DNA of 64,000 nt from Branchiostoma lanceolatum (lineage: Eukaryota > Chordata > Leptocardii > Amphioxiformes > Branchiostomatidae). Position numbers and translations under genes: made by a program. This document shows, in pieces, positions 25,101 to 44,059 of the stretch. The stretch covers positions 31,437,193-31,501,192 of the forward strand of contig NC_089723.1 of NCBI RefSeq assembly GCF_035083965.1, read 5' to 3'. The notes under the pieces were generated by a model that saw only the letters and a program-made list of their open reading frames with translations, was not told the origin of the DNA and searched no databases. Within the stretch, counting starts at the first letter, position 1. Each line of letters opens with the position of its first letter.

Positions 25101-27831
25101 CACCATGTTGGAACCTTGAACTTGCTAGTTAATTTTGAGTTGTATATGTAACCATTGTCACTTCATCAGATGCAACAACACATTATAAACTGTCACATGA
25201 ATACTTACATATCTGACTATTCCAGGTTCATCCAACCAGCAAGACACCTGTAACATCACCTACAAAATTTCAATAGCATCAAGCATGTTCTCGTGACATT
25301 ATATGTATAAATATATACATACACGCATAACAGATACAGGTGACAATTGCAGTATAAAAAATAATTATACTAAGAAAAGGAACTTAAGGCTCACCCAATT
25401 TGCCAGGTTGTGGAGTAGGTTGTGAGTCTTGTACGATGAAGTCGCTTGTGTTGACACCGTTCCTGTCACCCCCCTCCCCTTCACTGCCTGACTCCTCTAC
25501 ATACAGGCGAGTCTGTTCTGACGTCGGCCCAGCCGGGGTCTTTGGAATCAGGTTGGGCTGCTGGAAAACAAGTTTCATAAGGTTAAACTTATCAATATCA
25601 AGAAGAACGAGATATTAAAACCAGAAGTTCTGCTGCAGTACCTGCAAGCTGCTAGGGGCCTTAAAATTTAATCATTTTGAGGTCTCAAGAAGACCTACCC
25701 ACCTACCAAGTATGCTTTCTTTTCGAGTTATCATGTTTACTGAAGGACACACACACACGCATGAGCACTGTGCAAAACATAACCTTCTCGGCAAAGGTAA
25801 CTAGCATTGATCAACATACACCTACATGTATCTACCAAAATGAAGGTATCCTATAACCAACTGATAAGGATAGGTTGGTAACTTTAGTATCTAGGTTGAC
25901 GGATTGAAAATTTTCATTGGTTTTGTCATTCTTGTTTTACAAATACATGTACTTGCTACCTTGAGAGGAGTCAGTGTGCGTTGAGAATTCCATCATTTGT
26001 CTGCGTTCAACTTTGAAATTAAGTATCAATACTACCTTGTCTGGCTGCTGTTCCTCTGATAGTCCAGTGAACAAAGACTCCGATCCTGTCTCTGAACCAG
26101 AGTCGTCAACAGCTTCCTGCAGGTAGAGAGATACACTTATGTCCAATGTAACATTACATGAAATACTCAACTTGCTGTACTGTAATTTGTCTACAGAAAG
26201 CTGTTCATGTCACTCCATTTAGCAACGGTCACAGTTCACGAGGGGGAGGGGGTACAGAGGGTGTTCTCACTATTAGTATTAGCTTCCGGGGAGGGGGGGG
26301 TCTATTTGTCAACTAGTCCCGGGTGTCCGAATTAAAAACATTTGTGGGCCTGGCTATGCCAAAAAGTAGTGGACCCGGCTATGCCAAAGTGACAAAATCC
26401 AGTCCACATACTACCAAGCGGGGCTCCAATTTCCAATTGTGACTGTAGTATTACACAGCACCATAAAAGGTAAGATTCTACCCAACTCTCCTGACCCACC
26501 TGGACAGCAGGCTGTTCTTCCCGGACGTATTCGCAGCTGACATCAGCCAGGTACAGCTTCACGCCATGCTGCAGCTCGTAACGCTGGTTCGGCACCAGGA
26601 ACAACTGGAGAGGGCAAAGGTCAGAAGGGTTCAGAAGTGAGGTCATAGTGTAGTGTACTGGTGAAACCAAAAAGAAATGTATGTGTTTCATGAATTGAAT
26701 TAAGTGCTGTATTTATTTCTGATGATAGATGTATGTTAAAGGTTGAAGCACATTTTCAGGCTTTTTAAAATGTTCACATGAAAGAAGTAAGAACATCTTG
26801 TATGTTACCAAATTTGGTGGCCTCATCATCAACACTGGAGTGAAAAAGGCACATAAGACCTGTTTGCAACTGAGATAAGCAGAACATGTACCTGATTTCA
26901 ATACATCCTGCTACAGTTTTAAGGAACTAAAGACAGTACATGTACATGCATTCCTTTTAATCTCATCTATAGTATCATCCCTTTATTGGCACATATGACA
27001 AATTAGCTAATGTTGGTTTCAAACCTTTTCTCCACGCCTTGTCCTGTTTCTGCTCCCACAGTCGTATATGAAGTGGGTGTCGCCACGAACCTCTATACAG
27101 GCATGCTTCTTTGATAATGACTATGGGAGAAAGGCAAACAATACACAACATTTAAACTATGACTACATTTCACAATACAATACTTTACAATAAGGATATG
27201 TAAAACTAAAAGCACAGACTATTTCATACCACTTTCAAAGGAGCATTGTCAAGAAATGTTAGCATGCACTATACAGTATTCATATGAAAAAGATAGTATC
27301 TTGAATGAGGCCTGGGTCCCAAATACTTCCTGAGGGCTAATAGTAAAAAACTGTTTTGAAACAATAATGATATCACACCGTTAGAGGGACATGAACATTG
27401 CATGTGTCACTACGCCCAATCAAGTTGTCTCCTTGGTAGAGTGGGAAGAGAGTTTCAGGGAACCCTCTCTGACACAGCACCTTCAGGTGGGCCACCTTGA
27501 AACAGTCAGAAAGATAAACATAGCGTTATCATCATTATTATCATTCAATGTACATGTATGCTCCATGGTCCATAGAGTAGAGTAGAGTTTTTGGTCAGGT
27601 AGGATGTAATTCCAGTTTAGACTGCTCCTTTTCCACCTCTCATAGACTAAAAAGACTTGGCATTTGTATATGTAAACCATTTTTTTTACTCTGTGAGTTT
27701 GTCACTAGATACTAAAATGTGTTATTGTTAGAAAAACTTTCTCTTACAGGTTTGGGATCATTGTCAAGTTCGTCATCAGTGGAGTCCTCATACTGGTCCC
27801 AGTTAATGGCCTGCGTCTGGTCCAAATCCAT
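13195..27831 (-). CDS. MDC1: MDC1 homologue (mediator of DNA damage checkpoint 1), complete, 24 coding exons
   Basis: Nuclear scaffold of the double-strand-break response. I assemble coding exons 27831-27748, 27495-27379, 27120-27025, 26604-26500, 26116-26036, 25560-25395, 25029-24946, 24528-24304, 23984-23910, 23655-23597, 23310-22489, 22127-21870, 19338-19102, 18816-18715, 18350-18245, 18024-16724, 16465-16409, 16204-16102, 15714-15617, 15095-15027, 14703-14604, 14162-14007, 13633-13608 and 13383-13195; phases agree throughout (1571 aa). Thr6 lies in TQAINWD, as in the vertebrate N-terminus. FHA domain about 29-123 with GR (55-56), SKKH (70-73) and DCGSRN (87-92). Residues about 260-840 hold about 14 TQx[Y/F] motifs in acidic context, the likely ATM/RNF8 sites. 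Exon 16 (874-1306) is Lys/Arg-rich with RGR repeats. Tandem BRCT about 1378-1571 keeps FTGVV (Thr1383) and RRTVK (Arg1418, Lys1421), matching the human phospho-H2AX pocket. The last acceptor (GCGAAG) is atypical. PTIP or Rad9-type BRCT proteins are unlikely because of the FHA plus TQ layout. Confidence 0.93.
15822..15980. repeat. Foldback element in an MDC1 intron
   Basis: The arm AATCATAGTACAATGCTAAA...CTTCCAACAC... is repeated inverted as ...GTGTTGGAAGAAAGTTTAGCATTGTACTATGATT, about 60 bases per arm. The centre contains TTGCCTTCTTCAGGATCAATGAAG. It lies in the intron before the first BRCT exon. Confidence 0.8.
16556..16628. repeat. Perfect 34-bp-arm hairpin, 5-nt loop
   Basis: Bases 16556-16589 are an exact inverted copy of 16595-16628, separated only by TGAGT. 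It lies in the intron between the large basic exon and the next exon of MDC1. Perfect identity with so short a loop implies a recent origin or an active maintaining process. If transcribed it would form a pre-miRNA-sized stem, although the 5-nt loop and perfect pairing are unlike a typical miRNA. Confidence 0.9.
19479..21680. mobile_element. hAT-like non-autonomous DNA transposon, 2.2 kb
   Basis: The ends are a perfect 16-bp inverted repeat, CAGGGCTCTAGCCAGC / GCTGGCTAGAGCCCTG. The flanks CATAAAAC and CATCAAAC look like an 8-bp target duplication with one change, as hAT elements make. There is no transposase frame. Internally, GTTGGGTAAC...AATTCGGGATTTTT near 20060 recurs inverted near 21085-21140, so the element has nested inverted structure. 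It occupies most of the intron between MDC1 exons 12 and 13. Confidence 0.8.
24051..24118. repeat. 34-bp tandem duplication
   Basis: Two head-to-tail copies of a 34-base unit beginning AAGTTTATTGCATATTCAT, differing by one base, in an MDC1 intron. Confidence 0.85.
25630..25801 (+). repeat. 5'-truncated copy of the octamer-array element
   Basis: It matches only the right end of the longer elements at 29041-30116 and 57692-58768: AGTTCTGCTGCAGTACC, GCTGCTAGGGGCC, the CCTACCCACCTACCAA segment and the terminal ACCTTCTCGGCAAAGGT hairpin. Copies that share a 3' end but begin at different points fit a retroposon that truncates at its 5' end. It lies in an MDC1 intron. Confidence 0.65.
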
Positions 27832-28445
27832 CTGTGGAGATACATAAATAATATCATATTACAGACTCTTGCTTTGTTTGTTATGAATGATCAGTTAGAT
27901 CCGTATTCCAATAAACATTTGACAAGCAGCCACTGTCTATGTTAATCTATTAAAGCTGCTTCTAGATCTCTCCTTTGTGGAAGCAAATTTGTTTGTGTTC
28001 CTTGATACAGTTTAACTAGTTTGGAACCATAATCCAGGTTATCATAATTGTAATAAACAGGTTCCCTAGAAAGTTACAGGTCAACGGGGACCCCCTCCGC
28101 ACTAGATATTCTACACATATGCAAATAAGGTAATTAAGTTCATCAATAAAAGATCGATAGTTCACGGCTTGGTTCCGCTTTGACTGTCCTTGGACTGCAA
28201 AAAAACAATCCTGAATCAGCCCTTTCAGGGCACAAATTTCACAGGGGACATCATATAGTTCCCCATATACCATAGTGAATACAGACTAATATTGTGCACT
28301 GTATAGATGATTATTTGCTTTGAAAAGTTTGGATTCCAAAAAGGTGGGGGGGGGGCAAAGTTGTAGCTTCACTAGACATCGGATTCAAATTCCCTCTTAA
28401 GTCGGTAACCAACGAATAAAAAAATCATAAAGAGAAAATCCTTAC

Positions 28446-28560
28446 CTTTCTCAAAATTAACCTGTGCACTGTGATCCCAGGTTAGCAGCAACGTGAACGT
28501 AAGTACGAAACTGAATCAACGACACTCAGCTTCTTTCCACTTCTTTTCCGCCATGTTTTG
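28446..28560 (-). other. MDC1 5' leader exon with a short upstream ORF
   Basis: A good donor (GAAAG|GTAAGG) closes an exon at 28446 on the minus strand, and the MDC1 start codon lies immediately after the acceptor of the next exon (CCACAG|ATG). The leader is therefore probably non-coding. It contains a 12-codon upstream ORF from 28554 to 28516 that starts in a strong context (AACATGGCG) and ends well before the donor. The transcription start is not determined. Confidence 0.5.
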
Positions 28561-29040
28561 AAGCTCTTTCAGAAGATACCATTCGACAATAGGGTAAGTC
28601 AAATTATTGGTCAAATGTACCTTGCCGCCATTATGTTCCAAAGTTGACATGATGCGCACACACTTTCATATTTATTTCAAAGTTTGGGTGAAACAAATGA
28701 TATGAATCGTATATGTATATCGATAATAAAAACGAGACTTGACCTTCTTGATGATAGTTAACAATATCATCTGCACCCCTGCGGTTAGAATGGTTTCGTC
28801 TGTATTTTTGGCGCGAAATTCTCAGCTTGGTTCAGGCATGTCTGGGCCTGTAGAGCCACCTAGCGGCCATATGTATATTTTCAAGTATAAAGACGCAAAA
28901 CTCCAAGGATATAAAAGATATGAGCCTGTGTTACATAATCTCTTGGTGTGAGGCGGGTGATCGGGCCAGAAGCTTGTCACGCAATAACATTAACCTCCTT
29001 GCAATAAATAACAAAAATCTTATTGAAATAGCATTAACAA

Positions 29041-30116
29041 AAATCATACCAGTTGATTGTCTTAAAATATGACATGTCCAAAGTATGAGCTTAACAAAGT
29101 ATGAGCTTAACAAAGAAGGTGATGCTAATATTGATCATCAATTATGCAAATGAGGCCCTTATCAGCATAATTTGATTCAACGATGTTCACATTCACATAA
29201 ATTCCCGATGCCACAAAAAAAGGATTAAATGCATGAAATTTCCGTCATTTACCAGTATGGAATTATAGTAGTTTCTCATTTATGTATGCAAATTAGGCCC
29301 ACATTTGCATATTTTCTATCTTCAACATTCCTCTCTTCCTCAGTTACAATTTGAATAGTCATATCATGGCAAAAAGCAGATTTTTAAAGTTGCTTCATTA
29401 ATTATGCAAATTAGAATCTGATTTGCATAATTATCGGCCAATCATTCTAAGCATCACACAAGCTATCGACATACCAAAAATCATGACCATCCATCAAGGC
29501 CATCTTGAGTTATAGTATTTTCTCATTAATTATGCAAATGAGGTCTTCATTTACATAGTTCATATCAATTAATATTTCTCTCTTCCTCACTTACATATGT
29601 CACATGTTTCAGAGTCCTATCATGGAATTTGGCGGATGTATAAACTTTCCTCATTAATTATGCAAATTAGATACTGATTTGCATAAAAAGTATCTAATCA
29701 TGTTCATCATCACTCAAGCTATCTACTTACCAAAAATCATTGCCATCCATCAAGCCCTTCTTGAGTTATTCCCTTTCAAAGTCAGATGCAAAACCTGCTC
29801 CTGCAGTTCCAAAAATGCCGCTAGGGGGCCCAAACCCATACCACTTACTCTCTGTCCAAAGAGCTATCTACCACTCAAAAATCAGTTCCATAGCATGTCC
29901 AGAACACGAGATATCAAAACAGGAAGTTCCGCTGCAGTACCATAACAAGCCGCTAGGGGACCCAAAATCTAATCATTTCCTAGTCTCATCAAGACCTACC
30001 CACCTACCAAATATCAAGACAATCCATCCAAGCCTTCTCGAGTTATGTTGTACATTACATACACACATACATACACACAAACGCTACCCTCTGCATAACC
30101 TTCTCGGCGAAGGTAA
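29041..30116 (+). mobile_element. Repeat element with tandem ATGCAAAT modules, copy 1
   Basis: About 1.08 kb, closely similar over its whole length to 57692-58768. The left two-thirds is built from diverged modules of about 120-145 bases, each with ATTATGCAAAT or a close variant and, in most, the inverted form ATTTGCATAATT nearby. Forward octamers lie at 29144, 29286, 29404, 29532 and 29660; inverted ones at 29303, 29421 and 29677. The right third contains CGCTAGGGGGCCC, TACATACACACA and a terminal hairpin ACCTTCTCGGCGAAGGT. The class is uncertain; the shared 3' end with truncated relatives favours a retroposon. Confidence 0.75.
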
Positions 30117-30241
30117 TAATAAAACTTTACACTATTTAATGAGATTTATTGAGAGTACACAAGTATGTTACATGTGTTCTTTTATACATATATGGAATAT
30201 CACATGCACTCACAGGTATGTTACTATCTGACCATGTCATG

Positions 30242-30485
30242 CCCTGGGAGTCCAGACACCGTATAAATCGTCGCGCCACCGAGTACCGCAAGCACTCCCA
30301 AGCTTTCCCGGCCCACCCTCCCGCTGCCCCCCCGAAGACCGACCCCGCTCCAATCTCCGCTGTAAACCCAAGCTCCGCTAGCCGATATACGTATATCGGG
30401 GGGCAGCGGGAGGGTGGGCCGAGAAAGCTTGGGAGCGCGTGCGGTGCTCGGTGGCGCGACGATTACGATGTCTGGACTCCCAGGG
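30242..30485. mobile_element. GC-rich foldback (MITE-like), ~85-bp arms
   Basis: The outer 17 bases, CCCTGGGAGTCCAGACA and its exact complement, bound arms that pair over about 85 bases with few mismatches, including GGTGGCGCGACGATT, CCAAGCTTTC and CCCACCCTCCCGCTGCCCCCC. The loop is about 70 bases and contains the palindrome CGATATACGTATATCG. The GC content stands out against the AT-rich surroundings, suggesting a young insertion. Confidence 0.85.
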
Positions 30486-32159
30486 TAAGCATGTCAAGAC
30501 AAAAGTGGCCTGATGTCATATAATTTGACTTAATATCCCGGGGCTACCACCTCAGCTGCTCCCTGCACAGTTTATAAATCCAATTTCCCATCTCTTCTCA
30601 TCTATCTTGACCTGATTAAAATCCAATCTTCTTTCTGGCACAGAGCGGAAAATTACTATGTAAAAATAGTATCAGGTACATGAAATTTGTCCTATTTCAG
30701 TGTACCCAACAGCAATCACTATCTCATAAAGGGAAGAACTGTCTGATACAATACTGTATCATCACAATTTTTCCATTCTAGACTGTGTTGAAGAAATATG
30801 AATTGCCATTTAAACAGGCCTGTGTCGACCTTTAAAGATGCAACAGTAGTTTTGATTTTTGTTTTGTTGTCCTGGCTTCAATAGTACCTGATACAGTTGT
30901 TAATGTGAATATTTCATGAGAACAGTGGGCAACTGCTGATCTCAGAAAACTTCTATCGTCATCAATGTATAATAGATTCACGGCCATCAAGCTTCTTTCG
31001 TTCTCTTATGATTACCTTGCAAGAGCAAGAAGAGGAAATGAAGAAAAATAGAAACACAGAAAGAGAATTAGACCACTTCCTCTAAGTTTATCGACTGCCA
31101 AGAACAGATCTTGGATTTTTCAATAGTAAAATGCCTGGTCCAGTATCTAACTTTGCAAGGTTATACTGCAAACACAAATTGTTTTATAATGCTAACCTTG
31201 AAAGATTATCTACTATACTTAATATTGATGTTGTCAAACATGAATCACAGACTTTACCACATTTCCACCTTTCTTTGTGACCACCAAAGACACAAAAGGA
31301 TGAACAATGGTTATCCAAATAACCACAATAATTGCAGGGCTTCACACCAGCTGCCTCACACATTACCCTTTTATAACATTTCTTTAAGTGTTAGTGGTTC
31401 AAACAATCAATGATTACAATGGATTTTGTACTGTAAGTACTTCTTTCTAGTATACGGGGTAATGCACTATAGTACTTCATAAATCAAAGTATAGCGACAA
31501 GCAAGAACATACATTATATAAATGTGTGTGTCATAATATCAAATGCTGTTCTCTGGCTTTTCTTTAACATTACTAAATTCTACAGAGGTTACATTCTTAA
31601 GTGTACTTCTTTTTGGTAGGGAAGTACAGTAGGAAAAACTAGCAGTGATGATTTTGAGGCCTCTCTGGAGTAAGTTGTTGTTTTGACAGTAGACATGGTA
31701 GATGCATGGCTTTACAATTTTACTATGTAGCTGCCTAGGGGATTAATAAGTATAAGAATAAGACAATTGTGTGAGCATACAGTTATGCTATGTGCATCTC
31801 TGGGTAAAAGTCAGTTGTATAGATTAGTCTACACCGAGTGACATTTTTTCTTGGTATGACATATGAACAACAAACAAGAGATTGTGTGAAAAGTTGGACT
31901 CTGTGGAAGGTTGCGTTTGCGTTACCGTACAAGTAGAAAGTAGGTTATGTTGTAAGAAGACTATTGTACAGGCTGTGCTATTGCAATTGGGTCCTGCTAT
32001 TGTTACAATAACTGTGTGCCTTACAGATGAATGCATCCTACAGTCAGTACTAGTATTATCAAACATGAAGTAGTTACTCTACAACTGGGAGTACAACTCA
32101 CAATGTGTAACTGTCATGCCACATGCTTCAGTGCAATCTCCAAAGTACATTTGTAATCT

Positions 32160-32282
32160 CCAAGCAGCTACTGGGAGGGAAGATCCTTCACATTTTGTGG
32201 CCGCTCTGTTTTGTTTTACTGTCAGCCCTCTGACTGGAAATCAGTAATCATCACTGTGTTCCCTCCCAACAGCTGCTTGGAA
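32160..32282. repeat. Short inverted repeat, ~22-bp arms
   Basis: TCCAAGCAGCTACTGGGAGGGA on the left pairs with TCCCTCCCAACAGCTGCTTGGA on the right, with about 80 bases between. It lies just downstream of the thioesterase coding region and may form part of its 3' UTR. Confidence 0.6.
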
Positions 32283-32894
32283 ACAAACAACGTACATGTA
32301 TATAGGCCTGTTGTAGACAACCATTTCTATGTAACTTTAATTACCATGTATGTGGGGTGTAACTACTTTTTCCTGTAACATACATCCTCTCTTGTTCCAG
32401 GTATTTTACAGGTTAAAGGTAGTGAACGTTTGTACATGTTACTTCCCCATATATACTAGTCCATCAACATTATATTGTCATCTTTAATAGTACATCATCT
32501 TTAATTCACTTACAATAGGTTTATTCCATCTACTATACCTACACTACAGTGGTAGTACATACTACTGACAGGAAACACAATAATTAATTCTCTGAAAATT
32601 TTGGATAAAATCTCAGTTCTCAAATTAGTCTGATCAATAAACTTGCACTTGGAAGTACATATCAACAACACAACATATTATCAAAGACAGCCACAGTTAA
32701 ATAATGATATGATCCTACATAACTCTCACCATTTGTACTACACAAGAATGAACAGAAACCAAGACCATATGTAAACTACAATCCTTCTGTTACCACTAAC
32801 AGCTTTTATATCATAACCACCAGGAGGTGGAAGTGTACAATTCCAACAAAGGCCTGAGATAAACCAGTGTTTAAAAGCTCTTGGAGGGAAGAAC

Positions 32895-41406
<8,512 letters not shown>

Positions 41407-42039
41407 AAAACGGTTCAACTGCTTAGGTGTGCCGGCGACTGAACCCCAAGGTGGCTGTTTGGCAGGATTACCCCCGGTCTCGCACCCCTCCTCCTCAACC
41501 GACGAGCCCTTCTTCCAGGCACCGAAGAACGAACCTCGCACCGATCCCAAGAGAAAGACACAGGGCAGAAGGATGCCTGTGTTTCTCCTAATGGGAGAAG
41601 CAAGCCGAAACGCCAGAATTTTTGAGAAAAATTGACGGGAAAGGTTCCACAAACTACGGATCGATGTTCGCCCAGTCGGCCTGCTGTCTCGAGAACGAAA
41701 ATCTCGTGCTGTGAGGGTCTCGCGAGAACGCCCAGTCCGTCAGCTGTGCCCCTGTTGTGAAGCGCCATCTAGCAAGTCACTGCAGTAGTATACGACAGGA
41801 GTTGTAGCTCAGGACAGCGTGATCAGCACCATGGTCACTGACAGTTTTCCTGGGCAACCATCAAAACGGCATGTTTTTTTACCCAAACTTACCAGTTTCA
41901 ATAAGAGCCGTCCTCGGCGAGTGTATATTACTTAATGAAGGGTTTGGAAAGTGAGGGACCATCCAGCTTGCATAGAGCTGGGAAAGAAGGCACCACCAAC
42001 ATGGGTTTAAGGGTCTGGGAAAGAGGTTTAGTTGATTGC

Positions 42040-42485
42040 AATTTTTTTTCAAAACTTCAACTTCAACTTGGGATACCCCCAAATAACCCCGCAAGGGGCA
42101 AAGTAGGGGGGGGGGGGAGGAGGTCCAAGGCTAAGGCGGGCAGGCCTCCAGCCTGGCGCGGAAAGACTCAACGGTGGGAGCCGTAACAACCGCGCCAGGC
42201 AGGGCGTTCCACTCGGGTATGGTGCGGGGGAAGTATGAATATTTGTAAGAGTCTGTTCGGGCGTAAAGTGGTTGAAAATTTGAGCGTGTGGCTTCCCCGG
42301 GTGCGCCCCTGAGCTGGTTTCAGTAGACTATCTGTATTAATATTGATGTGGTTATTAACTAGCTTATAGAAAAAGGTGAGGCGGGCGTTCCTCCTCCTTT
42401 CAGAGAGAAGGGTCCACTGCAGGTCATTGAGCAGACGATTGCAAAGTGTACTGAGGAAAATACTTTTGATCACAACGCCCTGATG
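42040..42485 (-). pseudogene. Non-LTR retrotransposon 3' fragment (reverse transcriptase C-terminal tail)
   Basis: The minus strand encodes the typical C-terminal tail of a LINE reverse transcriptase: SERRRNARLTFFYKLVNNH, then ...INTDSLL...RTRG, then, after a frameshift near 42265, YKYSYFPRTIPEWNALPGAV and ESFRARLEACPP followed by a stop. Everything upstream of the tail is missing, which fits 5' truncation during insertion. The 3' end shows a TTGAAG-type simple repeat and an A-run. It is a dead fragment, not a host gene. Confidence 0.75.
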
Positions 42486-42944
42486 TATTTTCCTTGGCCA
42501 GTCTTGTACGACTAGATACATGCCACAAAATATAAAAGCAAAATGTGAACAAAAGACCATATAATATATCGCAAAGAATGTAAACAAGAAGCAAATGAAC
42601 TTATAGCATTTAGAACAAACATGAAACGCTACAAATTTAGATGCCATCAAAGCATAGTACATAATTTTGACTAACAGTGCTTACTGAATGCTGCATCGAC
42701 ACAAAGGACATTCTTATATTCTACAAAAAACAGTTGTTAATCAAGTCTGACAGTGGCTTGTTACTCTCCAAGCAGAGTTCGGCTCTGGCTGTTTTCTTAA
42801 AACGTGTTTTAGGCGTTTTTGTCGGACTTTCTTTTTTGTCCCGTTTTCTTTACTTTGCCAAGCCGAACCTCTGCTTGCAGACTAGTGGCTCGTAAACTTA
42901 AGCTAAAAATACTAACTAAAAATGGAAAATATAAGCCTAAGACT

Positions 42945-43112
42945 TGAAATAAGTAGCCAATATTTTGATAGGACTGAGAATAGATGGCTACAAACTGCCT
43001 CTGTATCATAAATGCTCATTATCCACATCTACAAAATTTTAGAAAATACAGAGGAAAAAAAAACTTGACCCTACCTAACACATAGTAAGCTTAACTAGAT
43101 GTATCTAATGCT
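42945..43112. repeat. Direct repeat unit, copy 1 of 2
   Basis: GAAATAAGTAGCCAATATTTTGATAGGACT...GACCCTACCTAACACATAGTAAGCTTAACTAGAT recurs at 43391-43547 with about 10-15% differences. The foldback with Penelope-like arms lies between the two copies. Confidence 0.8.
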
Positions 43113-43382
43113 AGAGCAGAGATTTTCCTGGCTCTGTTAGCTCACAACTACTCAGGCTCTCCAACCACCTGCCTTCCTTTCTGGCCCTGTGTCATTTTCT
43201 TGGTTCGGGACTCCAAGATATGACACAAGGCAAATTACGTAATGGTCTAGGTTCCCGACGACCGACTGACCACCACATAAACAGCAAGGACAAAAGATGG
43301 TAGAAGAATCCAAGCAGGCATAAGCTAACAGAACCAGAAAAATCCCTGTTGTCTGAAACTGTGAATTTCACTCCGCAAACAC
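43113..43382. mobile_element. Head-to-head Penelope-like remnant, copy 1
   Basis: An inverted repeat (GATTTTCCTGGCTCTGTTAGCT ... inverted ...) in which both outward-reading strands encode a fragment of the N-terminal region of Penelope-like reverse transcriptases. The + strand reads NPSRHKLTEPEKSLLSET; the minus strand reads ELTEPGKSLLS. Elements of this family typically have LTEEEK-LLS-G-NF at this place. Only the fragment remains. The intervening 200 bases are nearly identical to copy 2. Confidence 0.6.
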
Positions 43383-43390
43383 TTAACGTT

Positions 43391-43547
43391 GAAATAAGTA
43401 GCCAAAATTTTGATAGGACTTAGAAAATATGGATTCAAACTACCTCTATACCATAAATGCTCATCATCAACATCTACTAAATCTTAAAAAATACAGAAAA
43501 GACCCTACCTAATACATAGTAAGCTTAATTAGATATATCTAATGCTA
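43391..43547. repeat. Direct repeat unit, copy 2 of 2
   Basis: Second copy of the unit at 42945-43112, starting GAAATAAGTAGCCAAAATTTTG and ending with ATATATCTAATGCTAG. Confidence 0.8.
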
Positions 43548-44059
43548 GGGTTACTGCGTCAAATTTCCAAGCCAGGGCCCAACCAAGCTGTTTGAGAAAA
43601 CAAAGAATGAAAAATGCATATCAAGAATAAACGTAATATAAGGTATATATAAGGAGTACTTTTTTGCGTTTTTTTACCGTCTTTTTTTTTTTTTTCGTTC
43701 CCGCAAGCTTTGGAAATGTGCCCTTAGGCATAACATATTACATGTATACATGACTGCTGTAAAAGTGTACACTTTGCATTCCATAAAAGGTCATTGACAA
43801 GAACTTCATTTTCAGACTACTGGGGGCGTGACAAGAAGTTAACATGATTTGTGATTGTCATTTCAGTTCTAGGTTCAACCTAAAAATGTACATTTACCAT
43901 CTCCTCTGTCTACCTTTAGTGTTGGCAGCAAAGAGAATCATGATCTCTTGATGGATGGACAGGCATTCAGCACATTTTGATGACACCCTGAGTAAAGTTG
44001 CTGATAAGAGGTTGCGACATTTCAAAAGCAATGGCTACATCTGCACACAGGGCTTCAGC

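Larger units (their letters stand above)
28561..32894. other. Intergenic region between LYPLA and MDC1
   Basis: It holds the upstream region of MDC1, the octamer-array element (29041-30116), a GC-rich foldback (30242-30485), and about 2.4 kb of AT-rich DNA that includes the thioesterase 3' UTR. A minus-strand AATAAA at 32525-32520 is a candidate distal polyadenylation site. I see no further gene. Confidence 0.5.

Noticed and set aside
29144..29684. Regularly spaced repeated motif considered as a CRISPR-like array
   Set aside because: The repeats are diverged modules of about 120-145 bases around an octamer in an animal genome, and the whole block recurs elsewhere as a transposable element.
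30149..30523. 124-codon plus-strand frame
   Set aside because: It crosses the GC-rich foldback; the Pro/Ala/Arg content comes from the arms, not from coding selection.
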